NCBI GenBank assembly: GCA_944472135.2 | Contig: OX235262.1 | Span: 167,957,509 to 168,021,508 of the forward strand | Reading direction: 5' to 3' | Source: Trichobilharzia regenti | Taxonomy: Eukaryota; Platyhelminthes; Trematoda; Strigeidida; Schistosomatidae | DNA: 64,000 nucleotides | Shown: positions 53,301 through 62,300 of the stretch, in pieces | Layout: each line of letters opens with the position of its first letter | Numbering within the stretch: the stretch's first letter is position 1 | The notes under the pieces: model-generated | Seen by the model: the letters and a program-made list of their open reading frames with translations, nothing else | Told to the model about the DNA's origin: nothing | Database searches by the model: none | Program-made: the position numbers and the translations under genes

Positions 53301-56300
53301 AAAAAAGCTAGCGGCGGTCAAACAAAAACTTGGCATCAGTCAATGAAATCCACAACAGTTGGTCTAAGCCACGTAGGAAGGTGTAGACTTCCAGGCTGGG
53401 GTCCTCGGGACGGTAAAAATCTATGGTTGGAAACAATTGGTGACATGGCTCAAAATCGTTCTCAGTGGCGCAGATGCATCCACTCCCTGTGACTTATGAT
53501 CTTCAATGAAACTGTTTTGTATTTCTTTATTACTCCTTTGTCTCACACCTCTGCTCACTGTTTCTATTATGCTTTTCTTGTACTTTCTTCTCTTGCTTCG
53601 CGTGCTACACGGAATGTGGCGACTTGAACTTCCGCACATTTGTGCAAAGTTCTATGTCGAAAACAGACAGACAGACAGGACTGTATTGGATACTTTTATT
53701 GGACACCAGAGAGTAACTAATTTCATGTGCCTAGCTCTTGGTGTTGGCATAGACTAAATTCTATCAGTCAACATTGATTATGCACTTCAGTTCACTATCT
53801 CCCGTAGGAGATAGCCGAAGTGGAGAAAGAAGAAAGAAAGACTTCAGTTCACCCCAACATTGTATAAATAAATGATGAAAAATTAAAAGTCTTTTTCAGG
53901 ATTTCATCATGAACTGACAGCGGTTAGAGGACCATTGGAAAACCTGGGAGTACTGGACAGCTGTTTCATCCTAGTTCAAGACTCTTTTGGTAGTATGAAC
54001 CCTTTCGGTTACAAGACAAACTCGTAGACAGTTCAGCCAGTGCGACTCAATGTAGTGGGTGATGATTTCTAGCTTATACCAACTCGTGATTCCATCGCGA
54101 CCACCAACCAGCAATCTCGTCGTTGGCGAGTATTTGTCCACACTCCCGACCAGATAGATTCCACTGGTCACGACTTCTCGCTAGAACTCCAGGTAACTTT
54201 GTTCTGTAGCCAGTCGCTAGTGAGCATCATATTAGTTTTCAAGATTTAATTTGTAGGGATCTGATTTGTTTAAAGTTTGACTGGTCTACGAGCTTGCTTT
54301 GTAACCATAAGGTTTAGGGTTCGAAGGCCATTGTATGCGTACTTCTGAGGATCGTGAAACTAGGACGAAACAGCTGTTTAGCATTCCCTGGTTTCCAATG
54401 ATTTTATAACTGATATCAATCCATGGGCAAATTTGAAGTAATCATTATACCAAACTTATATTGAAAGTCGTCTAGTGGGAAACGCCTTGATTTCTAAAAC
54501 AATGTGTACTGGGGTCGGGTATCAATGGGGGGAACACTGTCAACTCTCTCAGGATTTCAGATACATCCGGATGATGAATCCCGAATAAGACGAAGTACTT
54601 ATCCTTGACTCCTCTACTAAATCCACTATCCATCAAATTGTTGTACCGAACTCTGGTCAACTGCATTTTTCTGTATTTAACGTATTCACAGATACACATA
54701 GCCCACTTACTTTCAAGAGGTTATTTCATTACTCAATTCAAATGAATGCTGAAGTGCCATCACTTTATAAAAATTAAATTAAAAGCATTTAGTTACATAG
54801 TATTGATGAATTAATTCTATCAAATAGTTTTCCTTTTTTTATAAAGTCTTTTATTGTACTCTAAATATAATTATGTCAATTATTGCAGTCATTTGTCTGT
54901 GTTTGAATAAACACTTTGTTGTTAACTCTTCTGTAAGGCTGAAGCACTAGGTAGTAATTAACTTGTGTCATACGTCCAGTCATTTTTAGGTGTAGACTGA
55001 ATTCTATTGTCAGTCAAGTTTTCAATGTGACCAGCATACGAGGCGGTTCACTATCACAGTGCATTGCAAATTGTTGCTACTAGAGATGGTGGTTAGAGGC
55101 AATCAGAAGGAAGCCTTGTGTGTTGACCTAGGTTTCGTGCTTGTCGGTAGTCACCAGTGAGAAAACTTATCTGCGCCTTCTGGGCTGTACTCAGAGGCGG
55201 TTATCACTGAGCCATTTGGGCTGGCGACTAACCTCCCCTAAGGGAATGTATTGGATACTTTAATACGACGCTAAGTAGTAACTAATGCTATGCATCAAGT
55301 CCTCGATGTTGGTGCGGAGACTGAAGAATATCACCGAGTCTGGCATTTGTGTCATGAAGTGACTCATATATATATATCTGGAAGCATGTTTTAACCGTGT
55401 ATACTGTGATAGAGTAGGCTATATTTATTTGCCAACCATCAATATTCTTACCCTTCATTTTCAATTCATTTTAATTATTTATGTTACATTTAGGAATTAT
55501 CAGAGAAATTTGAAATGCTTGAAGATTCTAGTAAATATCGCCTGTCTAAATCAGTTGATGGATTGGATAAAAGCAAAAATAGTTATGTTATCAAATTGGG
55601 CTATCGATTTTGGGATGCAAAAGATGACTGTGCGAAAAATGATGATGAATATTGTGTTAAGCGTGTAACTCAACCTGCTGGTGACACGGTTACACCGAAC
55701 AGTACTAATAACACACTCACAACTATCACTGGCGGGAATGCAAGCGCTTATAACAATGAAGTGAGTTTTATTTTTTTTTAAAATTCTTCTAACACTATTG
55801 AGCTTACCTTCTATGGGTAGATTTCCTAATGAATTGAAAATTTTACTGTATTTCCCAATGATCACAAAAGCAGCATGAAAATAGACAGTTATCGGGTATT
55901 GGCAGAAGTTAGAATTCATGGGCCATCGGATTGGTTGGTATGGTCAACCAGTTCGCCTCGTAAACTAAAGGTCCTTGGCGTGATCTCTTTCGGTGGACTC
56001 ATGGCTTCGTACTACCATTGAAGAGTCCCGAACTGGGACGAAACAGCTTTTCGGTACTCTTTGGTTTTCAACGGGATATCATCACGATATCAGACCATGA
56101 TCAAAGTTGAAGTGATTTGAGTGGTGAATCTCATATAGAGGATCCCATATCAAGGGACGTCTCAGGTTAAACTCATGTCTGACGCGATGTCTAGGGATTC
56201 GTAACACATGTCCTAACCATCTCAGTCGATGTAGCTTCATAACCTTACCGATTGGTTTTCGCCCTCCCTTCCGCTTACTTAGACGCATAACCTTAATATT

Positions 56301-59300
56301 ATTCACCCTAATCTACCACCTAACAAGAAGAGAGATAGAGCGCAGATACCTATGATGGGACACAGTTGACCTTTTCATGTCTTCTGCTTTTAATGGCCAT
56401 GTTTGACAGGTATAAAGTAGGACAGTGCGAAGTGGTGAGCAGCACACACGTCCTTTAGTCTATAGCACATCGGATATCACGTTCACTCATGTGATGGCGT
56501 AGATTTGGGAATCCACTACGAGCTTTTTCTATGGGTACTGAAATTTCATCATCAATCAACCCATTGAATCAGTATACCCTACCACTTCACTGCCTTTAAG
56601 CTTGCAGGTCGATGCAGTCCAGTCCTTTAGAATCATCTTACATTTGACAGGAGCAAATCGTATTCCAAGCATTCAAAGATTACTGCTCATTGTGTTCGGA
56701 AGACTCTGCATTTTATGAGTATCTTCACCTTCTATAGGATGACTTAATTAAATCTATAAATCGGTAACTAATTGAAAACAAAGATGAACTTATATTTTCC
56801 AAATGAAGAGAAAAAACGCGTGGAATCTCATGTGTTCGGCAGATTTTTTCTTGCTTACCTACCTGGGAAGTATCGTTTCAACTACAGGCGGAACGGACGA
56901 GGATATCAAAGCAAGAATCGGAAAAGCAAGACAGGCTTTCATTACTCTCAAGGAAGTCTGTGTGGAGGTCAACAGCACTCTGCATCAAAAATAAGGTACG
57001 GATTTTCAGCTCCAAGGTGAACTCAGTCAGTGCTACTATACGGATCAGAGACTTGCACTGCGTGTCATAAGGAGCATCTAAAACAAACTACAAACCTTCA
57101 TCAACAGTTGTCTTCGCTCAATACTCAAGATCAGATGGCTGGCCAGAAAAGATCAGCAACAAAGTTCTCTGGCAATGAGCGAACCAACTAGGAACCGATT
57201 GTGAAACAAATAGGCAGGAAGAAATGGAGATGGATTGGCCGGCCATACTCTGAGGAAACAAACCATCAAGTGACATCACTAGACAAGCCATCGCTCGAGT
57301 GGAACCCGAAGGGGAAGCGGCGAGTTGGTCGTCAGTGCAGGGGTGACTTGGAGGAGGTCATGCGAGGAGGAGATGAAAGCATGTGGGCAGACTTGGAGTG
57401 GGGTGAAAAAGTTGGTAGAAAACAGAAGGCAATGGAGGTGCGCAGCTGAAGCCCTATGTTCCTCTAGGAATCAAAGGAAATAATAATAATATTATTATTA
57501 TCAAAGGAAATAATGATAATAATAATATTATTATTATCTCCATTTCTTCCTGCCTATTTGTTTCACAATCGGTTCCTAGTTGGTTCGCTCATTGCCAGAG
57601 ATCTTTGTTGCTGATCTTTTCTGGCCAGCCATCTGATCTTGAGTATTGAGCGAAGACAACTGTTGATGAAGGTTTGTAGTTTGTTTTAGATGCTTCTTAT
57701 GACACGCAGTGCAAGTCTCTGATCCGTATAGTAGCACTGACTGAGTTCACCTTGGAGCTGAAAATCCGTACCTTATTTTTGATGCAGAGTGCTGTTGACC
57801 TCCACACAGACTTCCTTGAGAGTAATGAAAGCCTGTCTTGCTTTTCCGATTCTTGCTTTGATATCCTCGTCCGTTCCGCCTGTAGTTGAAACAATGCTTC
57901 CCAAGTGATTAGGGAGGTAAGGGAAGTTGCTACTTTCACATTACTACCATCTATGCTAATTGTTGTCTATTGTTGTTGTTGTTGGCCAGGAATCTTTATC
58001 ACATCTGGCTACTCTATGTTCACCTGAAGTCCTATCTTTGATGCTCCTTCTGCCAACTTATTGCTTTTCACTTGCACATCTTCCAGTTTCTGGGAAATCG
58101 GACACATATATGACATCGGCGAAGTCCAAATCCTACAAGTTTTTCGTGAGGGTTCATTTTATGCCTGTTTCCTCGCTGCCTGCTGTCTGTCGCATTACCC
58201 AATCTACCACAATCAGGAAAATCATTGCCGATAGTAGGCAGCCAGCTTGTCTTACTCCCGTCTTCACTCCGAAGGATACCGTGAGTTTTCCGTTGTGGAT
58301 TACTTGGCATGCAGCATTGTCGTACAACTGTTGGATGAGATGTATAATTGTTGGTGGCACTCAGTAGTAGTAGCGCAGTAGTTGCTAGTTGACCTCTCGA
58401 TCGACGCTGTCGAATGCCCTTTCAAAGTTGATAAAGTTGAGATAGAGGGGTGACTACCATTCCAAGCTTTGTTCATTAGTACTCTATTATAATAGTTTTA
58501 TGAATGTTGACTCTGTTTAATGTGTTCTTCTTTCACAGACAAATATTAGAACAATTTATGGACAAGCATTATTAAACAAACGTGACTTACGTTTCACTCC
58601 ATCTCTTGATCGACCTATAAAGTATACATCATCTGGTATTGATATACCTATAATTGGTGATGATAAGAACGTTGGATGTAACGATGCTTATGATGATGTA
58701 TCTGATAAAATAAATAATTCATTGTTAACCTGTGAAATTAATGCACCTCATCCACCTAGCAATCCTGAGGATATTTTACAGCTTATCAAGCTATTGTATC
58801 AATTGTCAGGTTTAAAAGAAACAAATGAATTAGGTGTGAATGATTTATTAGATAGAAAATCACTTGGAGATATACCTGCCAATGATCAGAATGAGTCAAT
58901 AGAAGTTAAAATTCAAGATTTTGTATCTAGTCGGCTAACAAATAAACTGTTACGTCAAATTCATGATCCTTTGGCACTGACATCTGGTGCATTACCAAAT
59001 TGGTGTTTATCACTAAGTCAAAGATTCAATGTCATCTTTTCATTTGATGCACGCTCTCAGTTATTCACTTCATGTGCATTTGGTCCAGGAAGGTTAGTAA
59101 TATTTTCCTTTTTAGATCTGTTTCAATTGTTGTTTTTTTTCTTATTTTATTTTCTGTTCACCGTTATTTAAGTTTTATTTTCGTGCTACTTATATCGAGT
59201 AGTAAGTAGTTTAAATGTTTTGTATAAAAGTGTATGCTACTAAGAAATATGGTTATCTGATTTGTTTATGGTTTAACCAGCTAAATTTTTGTTTATAATT

Positions 59301-62300
59301 TTTGAAATCTGCCCGTTTTTATTATTAACTCGATTTTAATTAGAGTTTGTTGTTAATAATCAAGTCCATCAAGTTGTATAGTTGCACAACTTCGGAACTT
59401 GGTTTTCATTGTTCTCTCCATTTGTTGTCGTAAGGGTGGTAGAATTTTCCAGATGGCTGCGAGTTGTTATAAATCATTCCTTTTGCTCGTATTCTCAGTT
59501 GAATCGATAAATAAAGTTTCTGTTGACCACATTGGTGAACTTAGGGAAGCGTTTCAAGTGATAACAGGTGTAAGATAAGCCTGTCTACTGCTACCGATGT
59601 TATTCTTAATTGTAGCGGACTCGATCATGTTGAACAGCGTTCGTGGGAAAATAAAACTACTTTGGAACGATGAGAAGACTCTAGAAAATCTAGACTTCCT
59701 AGAAGACTCATTTCTAATGTTACATATAAATTCAAATACTTAGGCGAACACCAATAAGCTGGATCAAGAGTCTGGCAGCGAAGACTGAACTTCAAGTGAA
59801 CATGAGGTGCTAAAGATAACCAACCAGTGACACCGGACACAGATCACGATCAATCGAAGAAACTTGAAAGCAATCACTTCTTTCGCTTATTTAAGGAGAA
59901 TTGTTTCAACTAAAGTCGACAGAACCCATGAGGATGTTAAAACAGGCTAGGATCGGAAAGGCAAGACTGACCTTGATCACTCTGAAATCAGTTTGCGAAT
60001 CTCCTGAACGTAACGTGAAGGACGACATTCAGGTTTTGTACGCTATTGTGAAATCAGTCAGTCACTCCTTCTATATGAGTCAGAAACCTGATGTGACCAT
60101 CACCCAAAGCATTTCTAACGACTAGCTTCAGACTTTAATCAATGGCTGTCTTCTCTATCTCCATACTGAAAATCACATGACCATCTACAAAGAATTAGAC
60201 GCAAGAAACTCTGACAATCAACGAACCAACCGCGAACCTGTTACTCAGAAGATATGCAGAAGACAGTGGAGATGGATTGGACACACGCTTAGGAGACCGT
60301 GGAATAATATCGTTCGCCAAGCCAGCCCTAGAGTTGGGCGTCCGAGGTTTACATGAAGGAAATCATGCGAGGAGGAGATGGAAGCCTCTGATCTAATGTG
60401 GAGCCAGCTGAATGAGGAATGCAGACAACAAGATGAAATGGAGATGTTCTGTTGAAGCTGTGTGCCCCACTCGCAGGTCAATCATATATATATATATATA
60501 TATATATATAGTTTATCTGGTACCGTCAAATGATTGTGTGGTCATAGGTCGTAGTACAAAGATGGGATCAGTTGCTGTAAGGAAGCATGAAACCCTGGCA
60601 AAATCTAAATTAACTCTTCTTAATAAGATAAGAAATCTTTAGAATAGCTCAGCTATAGCACCGTATGCAATTATAGACAACCATACAATATGATGGCATA
60701 AGGTGATAGTCTTTAAGTATAATATAGCAGGGTTGAAGGAGAGATTGATAACTGAAGCATTGTTCATTGAATCAACTGAGAATGCATGCAAAAGGAGTGG
60801 TTCGGTACGTGTCACGGATATCCGGGAAATTCTGTTACCCTTACGACGAATAGGAAGGAATAAAGAAAACGTAATAAAACGAAAGTTTTGAAGTTGTGTG
60901 GTTATTATTGATATGGTAATGAACAATAGCTGTTACTGAGTATTTTGTGTATGCTTTTCAAATTATTCTTTCTGTTTTATGTGTGTTTCATATTTTAATG
61001 TAGAGCTGCAATTTGGCTTCAAAATCGTCCACTTCAAAAACGTAGTTATGCTGCAGGAACAACTGGAACAACAACAACTTCACTTTCTGAGACATTTAGT
61101 CGTGCCGGTAGTGCTAACAGTACAAGTGGTGGTCGTTTATCTTATCGGATCTTTTTACCATCTGCTGGTGGTGGTGGTAATGCTTCTTTAATTTCTGCTC
61201 TGTTGAATAACGCCGCCATCACCACGAATAACAACACTAATACACCAGATGCATCAACAAATTCGAATACAGATTATGTGCTCTTACGGCCATCGATATT
61301 AACTCATCTGTTGAATGCAACCAGTGGGGGGACATCTAATAGTAGCAGTAATAATAATAATAATAATAGTATTTCTCAAATCGATAATATTGACATTAAT
61401 TCAGAGCATATTTCATCACTGGAATCTGTTTTAACCAGTTTAGGCATATCTCTACCGCCTGCTGTTACTTCGTTAAATTGTGATGCCTACTTCTCAGACA
61501 ATAATAATAATAGTAATAGTAATACTACTAGTGATCTACTTAATTGTTTATTAATTCATTCTAATCAAAATGTCCAATCGTTGGCTAGTGCAACAATGAC
61601 AACTACACCAAATAATGGAGGTGCCGGTGGTGGTAGTGGTGCAGGATTTAATTCTGAGGATAGATCAACATCGAATATTGGTCGTTTGCACAAAGAATTT
61701 GTACGTATCCCCCGTTTACCGCATGAATTATTATTAACACAACAGAAGAATAAATATTTTTTAAAGCTTTCACCTAATTATTCTTATCAGTCAGATAAAT
61801 TAACTTTTTGGCATTGGGCATCAAGACTTATGGAAGAACATGCATCACGTAAATCTGAATTAGAAATTCAATTTATCGGTAAGTGTGTCTGTGTGTGTGT
61901 GTGCGTTTGTAAATCAACCTCTAGTTTTCTCAGTTTATATTTTATTTGATTGGATGGAGGAATTCATCATGAGCTGACATCAGATAGAGAAGGATAGTTG
62001 TTTAGGACTGACCTGGCGCTCGATATCATTCAACAGTCTCTTCAGTGTGTTGTGTCCAAATTATCTCCATTCCCTTCGGATAGCTCGCTCTCGAAATTGT
62101 TTGTTGTTAGCCATTTCTTGCTGGTCATCTGATCCTCAGTATGAAGCTAACAATGGCATGGCAGAGGTTGGTAAAAGACTGCTGTAGCGCCTAGGAAATG
62201 TCTTTCGTGACGCGTGAGTTAATTTTCTGACCCATACAGGAAGACTGACTGATATAACATTAGTGTTAAAAATACGAATCATGTGTATTACGCTCAGTTG

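Larger units (their letters stand above)
50536..53679 (+). mobile_element. RTE/SR2-type LINE, endonuclease plus RT, one frameshift
   Basis: The + strand first carries an AP-type endonuclease (50536-51808): [48 protein letters not shown] and [11 protein letters not shown], then a linker. The reverse transcriptase and C-terminal domain follow in another frame (51858-53492, 544 codons, same motifs as the - copy). The copies differ in about a dozen residues. At 51802-51808 this copy reads AGCCCCAGG where the other has one more base, which explains the shift. The 3' end is GTGCAAAGTTC ... ACAGACAGACAGACAGG. The very start of the endonuclease is missing. RTE elements copy by target-primed reverse transcription. 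Confidence 0.94.
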
